DNA of 47,082 bases, from the NCBI GenBank assembly GCA_937879875.1, contig CALFMN010000114.1, positions 1-47,082 on the forward strand, read 5' to 3'. Both the position numbers and the translations under genes were made by a program. Within the stretch, counting starts at the first letter, position 1; each line of letters starts with the position of its first letter. This document shows positions 6,920-15,362 of this stretch, in pieces. The DNA is from an uncultured Chloroflexota bacterium (GTDB lineage: Bacteria; Chloroflexota; Dehalococcoidia; CAUJGQ01). The notes under the pieces are model-generated. The model saw nothing but the letters and a program-made list of their open reading frames with translations, had not been told where the DNA came from and made no database searches.

Positions 6920-7732
6920 ATGACGTCCGGCGAAGCGATCCGCGCTGCTCTCATAAGCTTGGCATCAAAGGGAATCAGCGCCGAGCCGCCTGTGCCAGAT
7001 CACCCGCTTATCGGCTTTCACATGCGTTCTGGCAGATCGTTCTGGATGAATGAGCACGGCCAGCGCGAGTTGGACGCTCTCGTTCGCGAGATCCGGTCAG
7101 ACCGAGCGGTAGCGGCGGGCGTGAGTGCCGACGAACTCTGGGGGGAACTCCTCAATCGGATCCCCGCCGTCGCCGACGCGGATGACCCTTTCCGCACTGG
7201 TGACGAACAAGCGGAGTCGCTCTGCACCTGGCTCCGTGCTGGCGCGATCGAGTGGCAGGTCGTCGTACCCGTCCCCGGCTTGACCCTTCCCACAGACGAT
7301 TCGATCACGCTTGCCGGCTTCAAAATCGGAGCGCTTACTGCTGAGGAACTGACCGCCATTCGCGCTGCATCGGTGTACGCAGCGACATCCGCCGCATCCG
7401 ATCAGCGTATGCGTGCTGCGGATCAGGTGTCCCAGGAGATGACCGAAAACATCCTGAGCTCAGCAGCCTGCTGGGGCACTGGGACTGTCGTGAGCCAGGA
7501 AGGGTCAGCTCTCTGGGTGGCCAAGGAACGAATCCTCCTGGCGTGCGACATCCTGCGCACATTCGCGCTACCGCTCGGTATCGATCCCGACCAGTCGCTC
7601 CTCGGCCAGTATCGCTCCACAGCGCAGCACAACCAGATATACTTTCGGGAGAACGGAGCAGTCACTCATCAATTCAGCGTCGCGGATGGTCGGCTAGCGT
7701 ATGACCTAATACTACAGCAGCACTTGCTGTAG
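6920..7732 (+). CDS. N-terminal part of an interrupted HEPN-like protein
   Basis: A 270-residue ORF starting at an ATG with AAGGGA upstream. I recognise no catalytic motif in it. It ends in TAG at 7730-7732. Two codons later there is another stop (TGA, 7739-7741), and then the same frame stays open into the next ORF, which looks like the C-terminal domain of the same kind of protein. The two parts together would be about 470 residues, typical of Apea-like HEPN proteins. This stretch is noticeably less GC-rich than its neighbours, suggesting transfer. It is either a decaying gene or two separate subunits. Confidence 0.6.
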   Translation: MTSGEAIRAALISLASKGISAEPPVPDHPLIGFHMRSGRSFWMNEHGQRELDALVREIRSDRAVAAGVSADELWGELLNRIPAVADADDPFRTGDEQAESLCTWLRAGAIEWQVVVPVPGLTLPTDDSITLAGFKIGALTAEELTAIRAASVYAATSAASDQRMRAADQVSQEMTENILSSAACWGTGTVVSQEGSALWVAKERILLACDILRTFALPLGIDPDQSLLGQYRSTAQHNQIYFRENGAVTHQFSVADGRLAYDLILQQHLL

Positions 7733-7804
7733 ACGCGGTGATCGGAGGCGTCACTCACGCTCAAGGGCACTGCACGAGGAGCGGAGCTGCCGACGGGCTC
7801 AGGC

Positions 7805-8344
7805 GTGAGCGGGCGGCAGCCGGCGAGAACTGCGGCTGTAGTACTAAGCGGTCAGCGACTTCACCAGCTGCGAGCAGACCCAGCGTTTCAAAGAGCTCAG
7901 GCGGTAGCCTCCGTGTCATCCGCCAACGAAGTCGAACACAAGCTGCTGCTTGCCATGATGCAGTTTGGTGCGGCATCACGGGCGGAAAGCGCCACCGAGA
8001 AGCTACCAGCATACCTGACCGTCCTCGAAACCCTCTTGGCTCGCGAGGAAGGCGAAACCAATAAGCGACCGGAGAAGATTGCACGGCGTCTATCGACCTC
8101 GGACGATACGGCGAATCGAGCCAATCTTGAAGAGCGCCTGACACACCTGTACGACTTGAGACGCAGGCCGGTACATTTCGGCTACCGGACGTTCCGTGGC
8201 GTGGAGGTGATACCGGAGTACGCAGTCGAGCAGAGCAAGATCCTGTCGTATCTAGCGATTCGGCTCGTGCTCGATGCCGATTCAAACCTTCAAACCCACG
8301 ATGCGTTACTTGCGCGGCTGGATGCCAAGGCTTTAGGTCGATGA
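7805..8344 (+). CDS. HEPN (Apea-like) C-terminal domain, probably split from the upstream ORF
   Basis: This ORF is in the same reading frame as the preceding one. It contains a LE-x-LL helix followed by a long helical region ending in YDLRRRPVHFGYR, which fits the R-x4-H motif of HEPN ribonuclease-type domains. HEPN proteins of this type act in toxin-antitoxin and phage-defence contexts; that role is family knowledge, not shown here. The GTG at 7805 is the first plausible start but has no convincing ribosome binding site. Codons between 7742 and 7805 also read as an open extension of this domain. A partner antitoxin gene is not evident. Confidence 0.5.
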   Translation: MSGRQPARTAAVVLSGQRLHQLRADPAFQRAQAVASVSSANEVEHKLLLAMMQFGAASRAESATEKLPAYLTVLETLLAREEGETNKRPEKIARRLSTSDDTANRANLEERLTHLYDLRRRPVHFGYRTFRGVEVIPEYAVEQSKILSYLAIRLVLDADSNLQTHDALLARLDAKALGR

Positions 8345-8618
8345 GACGAAGGTGCGCCGGGCGTGCCGGAACGTGGGCCTGAGTCAACCGCAGAATGTAT
8401 CGGGGTTTCCAAGTGACTGTGTGCAAAACTCTGGTCGTGACGGCCACTGACCGAGGCCGATCGGCTTTCTCAAGGTGTGTCATCGCCTCGGTCATCTGGG
8501 CATGGAGCACCGGCCGGTATCAGAAACGTCCAACAGACGGTTTCGGAGACCACCTGAGACCGCGGTGCTACGCTCGCGCTTGGTGCTTGGCGCCGTCGGT
8601 TGGTTCTGAAGCCATGTC
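8345..8618. other. Intergenic stretch without recognisable features
   Basis: These 274 bases separate the HEPN-like ORF from the converging glycerophosphodiesterase gene. A short open frame of about 75 codons exists, but it has no ribosome binding site and an unlikely composition. I see no hairpin with a T tract and no repeat. Confidence 0.5.
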
Positions 8619-9332
8619 TTAGGCCGTTGGGCGAACGTCGTCCAGGAACACGGCGTCCACGCCCAGCCGCGCGGCCCGCAGCAGTTGGCGCTCGTGGCGC
8701 AGACCCCAGGCAAAGAGCCGCAAGCCGCTGTCGTGGGCGATCTGCGCCGTCGCGCCGTGAATGAGACGGTGATGGAGATTGACGGCATCAACGCCCGCCG
8801 CGGCACAGCGCGCGGCCACCCGCCGAAAGAGCAGCAGCGGCACGCCGAACATGGTCGCGTAGACGAGGCGCAGCTCGGGCCAGCGCCGCCGCCAAGCGGC
8901 CATGCGCGGCAGCCGCCAGTAGGTTAACCAGAGGCGGTCAAGCGCACCATAGCGGCAAGCGAGCTTCACGACCGCGCCGGCTGCCTCCGGTGCGGACATG
9001 TCGAGCGCCAGATCGAAGCCATTGCCGAGCCGCTGCCAGAGCTGTTCCAGCGACGGAATTTGACCGGGCAGCTCATCCCGACGCAGCGCGTTGATCGGCC
9101 GGCCGCGCACCCGGCCGGCGCCGTGCAACAACACCGGAACGCCGTCGGCCGTCAGCCAGACATCGCTCTCCAGCCCCTCGGCGCCCGCTCGCACGGCCGC
9201 TGCAAACGCGGCGAGCGTGTTCTCGCGCTGCGGCGGCACCGGCGCACCGCGGTGGGCGAAGCGCAGCAGGGGCCGATCGATCTCCGCATACGCCGCCGGC
9301 GAAGGGGGCAGCAGACGAGCGGATTCCGGCAT
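8619..9332 (-). CDS. Glycerophosphodiester phosphodiesterase-like protein
   Basis: A 237-residue GDPD-family TIM-barrel protein. Visible motifs are AHRGAP, ENTLAAF, and the metal-binding ExD in GLESDVW near the N-terminus. The later pattern ends in a LGVDAVFLDD strand, as in the family, which normally hydrolyses glycerophosphodiesters to glycerol-3-phosphate and an alcohol. Two usual features are altered: the HD of the VLxHD segment is HG, and the E-x-K strand reads LDMS. Activity could be weak or directed at another phosphodiester. No signal peptide is present. The ATG at 9332 gives the expected family N-terminus. It is divergent from polX. Confidence 0.8.
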   Translation of the reverse strand: MPESARLLPPSPAAYAEIDRPLLRFAHRGAPVPPQRENTLAAFAAAVRAGAEGLESDVWLTADGVPVLLHGAGRVRGRPINALRRDELPGQIPSLEQLWQRLGNGFDLALDMSAPEAAGAVVKLACRYGALDRLWLTYWRLPRMAAWRRRWPELRLVYATMFGVPLLLFRRVAARCAAAGVDAVNLHHRLIHGATAQIAHDSGLRLFAWGLRHERQLLRAARLGVDAVFLDDVRPTA

Positions 9333-9413
9333 ACCATGAGTCCCAGAGGCCGAAGGCAAAGCAATGGCTGACGGCCCATTCCATCCAGCATAGACGCGGA
9401 GGTCTGGCAGCGC

Positions 9414-11129
9414 ATGAGCGATCGGCGTATCGAAACCAACCAGGACCTGGCCGAGCTGCTGCGCGACGTCGCGGTGGCCTACAAGATTCGCGGCCTCAAC
9501 CGCTTCGAGTCGCAGGCCTACGACAACGCCGCCGCCGGTGTCGAACACGCCACACGCAACGCGCGTGAGCTCTGGCAGCAGGACGCCATGAGCGAGATCC
9601 CAGGCGTCGGCAAGGGCATCGCCGGCTATCTCGACGAGCTGTTCCGCAGCGGGCACGTCCGGCACTTCGACGAACTGTTCAGCGGCATCCCCGAGGCCGT
9701 GTTTGATCTGGTCAAGCTTCCCGGTGTGGGACCGGCCACGGCGCAGAAGCTGGCCGAGGCCGGCGTCGAGGATCTGCGCGACCTGGAGATGAAGTTGGCG
9801 AGCGGCGGCCTGTCCGGCAAGGGCTTTTCGGCCAAGGCGCTCGAAAAGCTCGGCAGCGGGCTGGGCGAGCTGCAGCGGCGTTCCAGCCGCATGCTGCTGC
9901 CGGCCGCCGAGCAACTGGCACAAGAGCTGCTGGACCATCTGCATGGATCCGGCCTCGCGGTCGCGGCCGACGCAGCCGGCAGCCTGCGCCGCCGCGTCGC
10001 CACGGTCGGCGACCTCGACCTCGCGGCCGCCACCGAGCAGCCCGCGGCGCTGATCGCGCGCTTCAGCGAGTCGCCCGGCGTCGCGCGGGTGATCGAATCC
10101 GGACCCTCCGCGGCCAGCGTGATGCTGCACAGCGGCGTGCGCGTCGATCTGCTCACCAGCCCGCCGCACAACTACGGCGCCCTGCTGCATCACTTCACCG
10201 GCTCCAAGCAGCACAATATCCATCTGCGCCAGATCGCCCGCCAGCGCGGCCTCTCGATCTCCGAGCTGGGTGTGCTGCGCCTGGCGGACGGCGTCGTGCT
10301 TCCGGCCGCCACCGAGGACGAGGTCTACGCCCTGCTGGAGATGCAGACGCCGCCGCCGGAGCTGCGCGAGGATGCCGGCGAGATCGAGGCCGCGCTTGCG
10401 CAGCGGCTGCCGAAGCTGATCGAGACCGCCGCGATTCGCGGCGATTGTCACACGCACACGCGCTGGAGCGACGGCACCAACAGCCTCACCGAGATGGTCG
10501 CGGCCTGCCGCGCCCTCGGCCGCTCCTATATGGCGATCACGGATCACTCCTACCCCAACCTCGACTTCGCCGCGCGCTCGCGCGAGCTGGACGCGCTGCG
10601 CGCCGCGGAGCCGGGCATCCGCCTGATCGACGGCCTCGAAGTGAATATCACCTCGGAGGGGGGCTTGCAGGTGCCAGACGAGATTCTCGGCCGGCACGAG
10701 TACTGCATCGGCTCGATTCACAGCAGCTTCCGCCAGCCGCGCGAGGTGATGACGGGCCGGCTGCTCGCGGCGCTGGCCAGCCCCTACATCAACGGCATCG
10801 CCCATCCCACCGGCCGCCTGATCAACCAGCGCGAAGGCATCGATGCCGACTGGAACGCGGTCATGGACGCCTGCCTGCGTTATGACAAGTTTTTGGAGAT
10901 CGACGGCTGGCCCGACCGGCTCGACCTGCCGGACGGCCTGGTGCGCGAGGCGGTGCGCCGCGGCGTGAAGCTGGTGATCGACAGCGACGCCCACGCGACG
11001 GACCAGCTGCCCGCGCTGCGCTACGGCGTCGACGCCGCGCGCAGAGGTTGGGCAAGCGCCGCGAACGTGCTGAATACGCTGCCCTACGACGACTTCGTGC
11101 GCGAGGCGCACGTACGGCTGCGCGGCTGA
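9414..11129 (+). CDS. polX: DNA polymerase X family, with PHP domain
   Basis: A 571-residue bacterial PolX of full family length. The N-terminal helix-hairpin-helix segments (IPGVGKGIA and LPGVGPATA) precede the palm, where GSLRRR and VGDLDL plus a later RVDLL carry the metal-binding aspartates. The C-terminal PHP domain begins at GDCHTHTRWSDG and continues with ITDHS, GIAHPTGR and SDAHA, giving the His/Asp metal sites for 3'-5' exonuclease or phosphoesterase activity. The family acts in base-excision repair gap filling. CGGAGG lies 11 bases before the ATG. It converges on crtB with only 18 bp between stops. Confidence 0.95.
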   Translation: MSDRRIETNQDLAELLRDVAVAYKIRGLNRFESQAYDNAAAGVEHATRNARELWQQDAMSEIPGVGKGIAGYLDELFRSGHVRHFDELFSGIPEAVFDLVKLPGVGPATAQKLAEAGVEDLRDLEMKLASGGLSGKGFSAKALEKLGSGLGELQRRSSRMLLPAAEQLAQELLDHLHGSGLAVAADAAGSLRRRVATVGDLDLAAATEQPAALIARFSESPGVARVIESGPSAASVMLHSGVRVDLLTSPPHNYGALLHHFTGSKQHNIHLRQIARQRGLSISELGVLRLADGVVLPAATEDEVYALLEMQTPPPELREDAGEIEAALAQRLPKLIETAAIRGDCHTHTRWSDGTNSLTEMVAACRALGRSYMAITDHSYPNLDFAARSRELDALRAAEPGIRLIDGLEVNITSEGGLQVPDEILGRHEYCIGSIHSSFRQPREVMTGRLLAALASPYINGIAHPTGRLINQREGIDADWNAVMDACLRYDKFLEIDGWPDRLDLPDGLVREAVRRGVKLVIDSDAHATDQLPALRYGVDAARRGWASAANVLNTLPYDDFVREAHVRLRG

Positions 11130-11147
11130 GCTGTCACGCAGCGCCGG

Positions 11148-12074
11148 CTATCGTTCCGGCTGCTCGACGCCCCGCACGAGTGGCTGCGGCGAACGCAGCC
11201 GTTCCGCGGCCCAGATGGTTGCCGCCGTGCGCAGTTTGTACGCCTTCGACGTCGCGGCGCGCTGTGCGAAGACGTCGTAACCGTTGCGCTCGATCCGTTC
11301 GAGGATCGCCGCGTACAGCCGGCCGGCCAGCCGCACGGGGTAGCGGGCGAATCCGGGCAGGGCGGGAATGCCCAGTTCCGCCCGGCGGTAGATCGCGCGG
11401 TTGCGGCTGATCTCAAAGCGCATCAGATCGCGGAACGGTTCGCTGACGACGCGCCGAGCCAGTTCGTCCTCGCCATAGCCGAAGCGGCGCAAATCTTCGA
11501 GCGGCAGGTAGATGCGGCCGCGCTCACGGTAGTCTTCGCCGATGTCGCGCAGGAAGTTGGTGAGCTGCATCGCCAGGCCGAGATCGGCGGCGTAGGGCAG
11601 CGCCGCCGGGTCGTTCATGCCCACGATCGCGCAGATCATCAGGCCGATCACCGAGGCGCTGCCGTGCGTGTAGCGGCACAGCTCGTCGAAGGTTGCATAA
11701 CGGCAGATGGAGACGTCCATCAGCATTGAGTCGAGAAAGGCGAGCGGCAGCTCGCGCGGAATCTGATGCCGCCGCGCCGTGTCGATGAAGGCGCGCATTA
11801 TTGGATGCTCGGCGGGCTCGCCGTCCAGCGCCCGCACGAACTGCTCGCGCCAGGCCAGCAGGTTGCGCCGCTGCGCGGCCTCGTCGCGTTCGCCGTCACG
11901 CGGGTTGTCGACCAGCTCATCCGGGACGCGGACGAAGCCGTACAGGCCGAAGATGCTGCGGCGGATCGGCGGGGGAAAGAAGCGTGCGGAGAAGTAATAG
12001 GTCGTACCGTGCTGTTTCGTCAGCTCCCGGCAGGTCTCGTAGCAGGCATCCAGATCATCGGTCTGGGCGATCAT
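11148..12074 (-). CDS. crtB: Phytoene/squalene synthase family protein, probably phytoene synthase
   Basis: A 308-residue trans-isoprenyl diphosphate synthase that joins two C20 (or C15) units head to head. Both Mg-diphosphate motifs are present: D52-ELV-D56 and N173-FLR-D177-IGE-D181. Because the gene starts inside the stop codon of a phytoene desaturase gene (ATGA overlap at 12071-12074), condensation of two GGPP to phytoene is the likely reaction. It appears to be the second gene of a crtI-crtB operon. A separate crtYc/crtYd/UbiA operon lies 6 kb away and probably completes the pathway. Confidence 0.92.
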   Translation of the reverse strand: MIAQTDDLDACYETCRELTKQHGTTYYFSARFFPPPIRRSIFGLYGFVRVPDELVDNPRDGERDEAAQRRNLLAWREQFVRALDGEPAEHPIMRAFIDTARRHQIPRELPLAFLDSMLMDVSICRYATFDELCRYTHGSASVIGLMICAIVGMNDPAALPYAADLGLAMQLTNFLRDIGEDYRERGRIYLPLEDLRRFGYGEDELARRVVSEPFRDLMRFEISRNRAIYRRAELGIPALPGFARYPVRLAGRLYAAILERIERNGYDVFAQRAATSKAYKLRTAATIWAAERLRSPQPLVRGVEQPER

Positions 12075-13618
12075 CGGACTCCGCCTCTCGCCGTCCGTGG
12101 CGATGGGTGCTCTTGCCCTTGTTCCCGTGCGATCCGCTCCGCGACCAGGCGGGCGCCGATCATCACCAGCGGCACACCCGTGCCAGGCCGCGTGCTGGCG
12201 CCGACGAAGTACAGGTTCGGCAGCGCCCGCGAACGGTTGTCTGGCCGGAACCAGCCGACCTGGCGCAAGCCGTGCGCCAACCCGAAGGCTGCACCGTGGT
12301 GCAGATTATATGCCTCGCGCCAGTCCTCTGGCGTGCGCTCCCGGCAGACGTCGATCCGCGAGCGCAAGTCGCTCATCCCTGCCCGCGTCTCCAGCAGCGT
12401 CAACACGCGCTCGCGGAAAGCCGCCCCCTCCCGCGCCCAGTTCACGCGCGGCGATTCGGCCGGCACCGGCGTCAGCACCAGCACACTCGAACAGCCCGAC
12501 GGCGCGTACGCCGGGTCGCTGACCGACGGGACGCACACGTAAAACGCCGGATCATCGGGCAGGCGGCGCTCGCCGAAGATCTGATCGAGCGTGCGCTTGT
12601 AGTCGCGGCCGAGAAAGAAATTGTGATGCAGCAGGTGCGGATACGCGCCGCGCACGCCGAGATAGAGCATGTGTGCGGAGCAGGTGTAGCTGAAGCGCTC
12701 GATCCGCTCCGCGCTGAAGTCCTTTGGCGCGTCCTCCGGCAGCAGATGACGATATGTATACGGCAAGTCGGCGTTGGCGAGCACGACGTCGGCCGCGACG
12801 AAGCCCGCCGTCGTCTCCACGCCGCGGACGCGCCCGCCGCGCGCCGCGATCCGCGTCACGGTCACCCCGGTGCGCAGCTCTACGCCCTCCGCAACGGCCA
12901 CCCGCTCCAGCGCCCGCGCCAGCGCGTACATGCCGCCCTCGGGAAACCAGATACCGTCTTCGACCAGCTCGGCATACGGCAGCAAGGTGTAGACCGCCGG
13001 CGCGTGATAGGGCGAGAGGCCGAGATAGATCGTTTGCAGGCTGAACGCCTGGCGCAGCGCCTCGCTCTTGAAGTAGCGCGAGACGTGGCGCCAGTAGTTT
13101 GCCGCGGCGCCCGTGCGCGCCAGAAAGCAGGCGTTCGCCGGCGAGAAGAACTCAGCCGCCGTTTCGAAGCCGCGCTCGACGAACTCCCGGCGGCCCAGCC
13201 GGTACTTTTGCGACGCGTCGGCCAGAAAGCGCAGCAGGTTCGGACCGACGCCCGGCTCGAAGCGCTCGGCGTCGCGTACCAGCGCATCGATGCGGCTGGT
13301 CAGATCCAGCGTGCGGCCGTCGCCGAAGCGGATGCGATAGTTCGGATCGAGCCGGCGCAGCGGCAGCTCGTCTTCGAGCCGGCGGCCGAAGGTGCGGAAG
13401 AACTCCCGGTAGACATCGCTCATCAGCAGCAGCGTGGGGCCGCTGTCCCAGCGGTAGCCGGCCTGCTCGATCAGGCCCAGCCGCCCACCGATCTGCGCGT
13501 TCTTCTCGAGCACCGTGACGGCGAAGCCGGCGTGCTGCAACCGGGCCGCGGCGCTGAAACCGCCCACGCCCGCGCCGATCACGACCACGTGCCTGCGCCC
13601 GCCCAAGCGTTGCCCCAT
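12071..13618 (-). CDS. crtI: Phytoene desaturase (CrtI family)
   Basis: A 515-residue FAD-dependent desaturase. The N-terminal dinucleotide-binding motif VVVIGAGVGGFSAA is followed by the LEK and IGGRLG segments. The C-terminal signature LYFVGASTRPGTGVPLVMIGAR is the bacterial phytoene dehydrogenase pattern. It should convert phytoene to lycopene or a related polyene at the membrane. The ATG at 13618 places the Rossmann motif at about residue 11, as in the family; the ribosome binding site is a modest GGACGG. The longer in-frame upstream extension reads through repeat-rich intergenic DNA and is rejected. It is translationally coupled to crtB. Confidence 0.93.
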   Translation of the reverse strand: MGQRLGGRRHVVVIGAGVGGFSAAARLQHAGFAVTVLEKNAQIGGRLGLIEQAGYRWDSGPTLLLMSDVYREFFRTFGRRLEDELPLRRLDPNYRIRFGDGRTLDLTSRIDALVRDAERFEPGVGPNLLRFLADASQKYRLGRREFVERGFETAAEFFSPANACFLARTGAAANYWRHVSRYFKSEALRQAFSLQTIYLGLSPYHAPAVYTLLPYAELVEDGIWFPEGGMYALARALERVAVAEGVELRTGVTVTRIAARGGRVRGVETTAGFVAADVVLANADLPYTYRHLLPEDAPKDFSAERIERFSYTCSAHMLYLGVRGAYPHLLHHNFFLGRDYKRTLDQIFGERRLPDDPAFYVCVPSVSDPAYAPSGCSSVLVLTPVPAESPRVNWAREGAAFRERVLTLLETRAGMSDLRSRIDVCRERTPEDWREAYNLHHGAAFGLAHGLRQVGWFRPDNRSRALPNLYFVGASTRPGTGVPLVMIGARLVAERIAREQGQEHPSPRTARGGVR

Positions 13619-13717
13619 CGCCGCCGCCGTCCGGACGCCGGCCGCAGCGCCATCGTACGCTCCTACGCAGGCGAGCGGCCGGCGGATCGCCGCGCGGCGG
13701 TCGGCCCTCACCCCCGT

Positions 13718-13743
13718 CCCCTCTCCCAATCCTGGGCGAGGGG
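13718..13743. repeat. Small inverted-repeat element, copy 1 (CCAATCCTGG core)
   Basis: An 11-bp stem with one mismatch, CCCCTCTCCCA / TGGGCGAGGGG, closes a 4-nt loop. The apex CCAATCCTGG is shared with the hairpin at 13814-13850. Such short intergenic palindromes usually form dispersed families. Confidence 0.65.
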
Positions 13744-13813
13744 CGATCGTGCGCAGCACGACTCAGCCTGCGCCAGGTTAACCGCACCGGCTACGGAACG
13801 TACTATGCTGGAT

Positions 13814-13850
13814 CGTCTCCTTCCCCCAATCCTGGCGGGAAGGAGAGACG
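13814..13850. repeat. Small inverted-repeat element, copy 2 (CCAATCCTGG core)
   Basis: The arms CGTCTCCTTCCC (13814-13825) and GGGAAGGAGAGACG (13837-13850) pair with a 2-nt bulge. The apex CCAATCCTGG is identical to the element 100 bp to the left, while the stems differ. Confidence 0.65.
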
Positions 13851-14009
13851 AGAGGATGAGGGTCGACCGCCATACTCCTTCTGGATCGCCGCAGCAGAGT
13901 GCGTACTTGACGGGGGGGGGGCGGTTAGGTTTTCGCAAGATGGGAAGGCATCGCCCGGCGATTCCGCGGAGCGCTCGACCCGCCCGCGAGCGATCCAATC
14001 TGCACGACG

Positions 14010-15362
14010 GTGGCGGCAGTGCGCGCGAAGACCGAGCTGGACGATGTCGTGATCACCGACGAACTGGAGCGGCGACCCGCGCGCCCGCCGAACCTCGCGG
14101 CCGAAAACGCGGCGCTGCATGCGCTGGCCACGCAGCTTGGCGGAGCGCCGCGGCGCCTGCTCGACGCCCTGGTGGCCGTCGCCCGTGACGTCTGCCGCGC
14201 GGGCAGCGCCGGCGTGAGCGTTGCGGCCACGTTGCCGGCCGGCGAGCAGGTCTACCGCTGGGAGGCCGTCGCGGGCGCCTGGGCGGGCTACGCCGGCAGG
14301 ACGACGCCCGCCGAGCGCAGCCCCTCCGGGATCAGTCACGCGCGCGGGGCGCCCCAGCTCTACCGCGAACCGGACCGCATCTTCGCCCAGGTCGGCGAGG
14401 TCAGCCCCCGCCCGTTCGAGGTCTTGCTGATCCCGTTGCCCGCTGCCGACGCTCCGCCGGGCACGCTGTGGGTCGTCGCGCATGATGCTCGGCAGCAGTT
14501 CGACGCCGAAGACGTACGCCTGCTCAGCAGTCTGGCCGGCTTCACCACCGCGGCGTTGCGCGCCATGTACCTCAACGAGAGCCGGCGCGACGCGGAACAG
14601 CGCGCCGCCGCCCTCGAGGCGCTCGACCGGCTGAAGGACGATCTGCTGGCCGGCGTCAGCCACGACCTCAAGAACCCGCTGGCCTCGATCAAGGGCTATG
14701 CGCAATTCCTGCAGCGCACGATCCGCACGCCGGCGCCCGACCTGGAGAAGATCGCCCGCGGCCTGCAGGTGATCGACGCGCAGACCGTGGCCATGACCCG
14801 CATGCTGAACGGACTGCTCGATGCGGCGCGCATCCAGGCCGGAGCCTTCGTGCCGCGCAGCGAACCGTGCGACCTCGAAGCGTGTTTGGCGAGCGCCCTG
14901 GCGTCCCTCACACCGGAGGAGCGGGAGCGGATCGATCTCAACGTGCATGGCCGCGCGCTGACCGGGAACTGGGAGTCGGAGAAGATCGTCGAGCTGCTGG
15001 ACAACCTGCTGGGCAACGCCCTGAAATACAGCCCGGCCGGCGGGCGGGTGCGCATCGAGGCCGAGCGCCACGGCGGCGAGATCATGGTCGCCGTCAGCGA
15101 CGCGGGCATGGGCATCCTGGCTGCGGAGTTGCCGGGGCTGTTTGAGCGCTTTCACCGCACGCCGCAGGCCCAGGCCAGCGGCCTGCCCGGCACCGGTTTG
15201 GGCCTGTTCATCTGCCGCGGCATCGTCGAGGCGCACGGCGGCCGCATCTGGGCCGAATCGCCCGGCGAGGGCCAGGGCACGACCTTCCGCTTCACCCTGC
15301 CGCAGACCCCGCTGCCCGCCGGCGCTGGAGGGCCGCGCGGGGCACCTATCCCTGACGGCTAG
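14010..15362 (+). CDS. GAF-type sensor histidine kinase
   Basis: A 450-residue cytoplasmic kinase without membrane segments. Residues about 45-185 look like a GAF sensor domain. A coiled helix (185-210) leads to the phosphoacceptor H218 in VSHDLKNPL. The ATPase domain shows the N-box ELLDNLLGNALKY, the G1 box SDAGMGI and the G2 box GTGLGLFI. It should autophosphorylate and pass phosphate to a receiver; the nearest is the stand-alone receiver at 17115-17504 behind the KaiC-like gene. The GTG start has no strong ribosome binding site, so the start is uncertain. The signal is unknown. Confidence 0.88.
   Translation: MAAVRAKTELDDVVITDELERRPARPPNLAAENAALHALATQLGGAPRRLLDALVAVARDVCRAGSAGVSVAATLPAGEQVYRWEAVAGAWAGYAGRTTPAERSPSGISHARGAPQLYREPDRIFAQVGEVSPRPFEVLLIPLPAADAPPGTLWVVAHDARQQFDAEDVRLLSSLAGFTTAALRAMYLNESRRDAEQRAAALEALDRLKDDLLAGVSHDLKNPLASIKGYAQFLQRTIRTPAPDLEKIARGLQVIDAQTVAMTRMLNGLLDAARIQAGAFVPRSEPCDLEACLASALASLTPEERERIDLNVHGRALTGNWESEKIVELLDNLLGNALKYSPAGGRVRIEAERHGGEIMVAVSDAGMGILAAELPGLFERFHRTPQAQASGLPGTGLGLFICRGIVEAHGGRIWAESPGEGQGTTFRFTLPQTPLPAGAGGPRGAPIPDG

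Larger units (their letters stand above)
13619..14009. other. Divergent intergenic region with hairpin repeats and a G10 tract
   Basis: This 390-bp space separates crtI (minus) from the histidine kinase (plus). It holds two inverted-repeat elements, described separately, and a run of about ten G residues near 13912-13921 that directly follows a TTGAC. A clear consensus promoter for either gene was not found. Confidence 0.6.

Noticed and set aside
8395..8622. 75-codon plus-strand frame after the HEPN-like gene
   Set aside because: No ribosome binding site and it runs into the 3' end of a convergent real gene.
8619..11111. 830-codon minus-strand frame covering polX
   Set aside because: Only its last 237 codons (the GDPD-like gene) look like a protein; the rest is the antisense shadow of polX, favoured by high GC at third positions.
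11801..14188. 795-codon plus-strand frame opposite crtB and crtI
   Set aside because: Arg/Ala/Pro-rich translation with no domain; antisense of two clearly real carotenoid genes.
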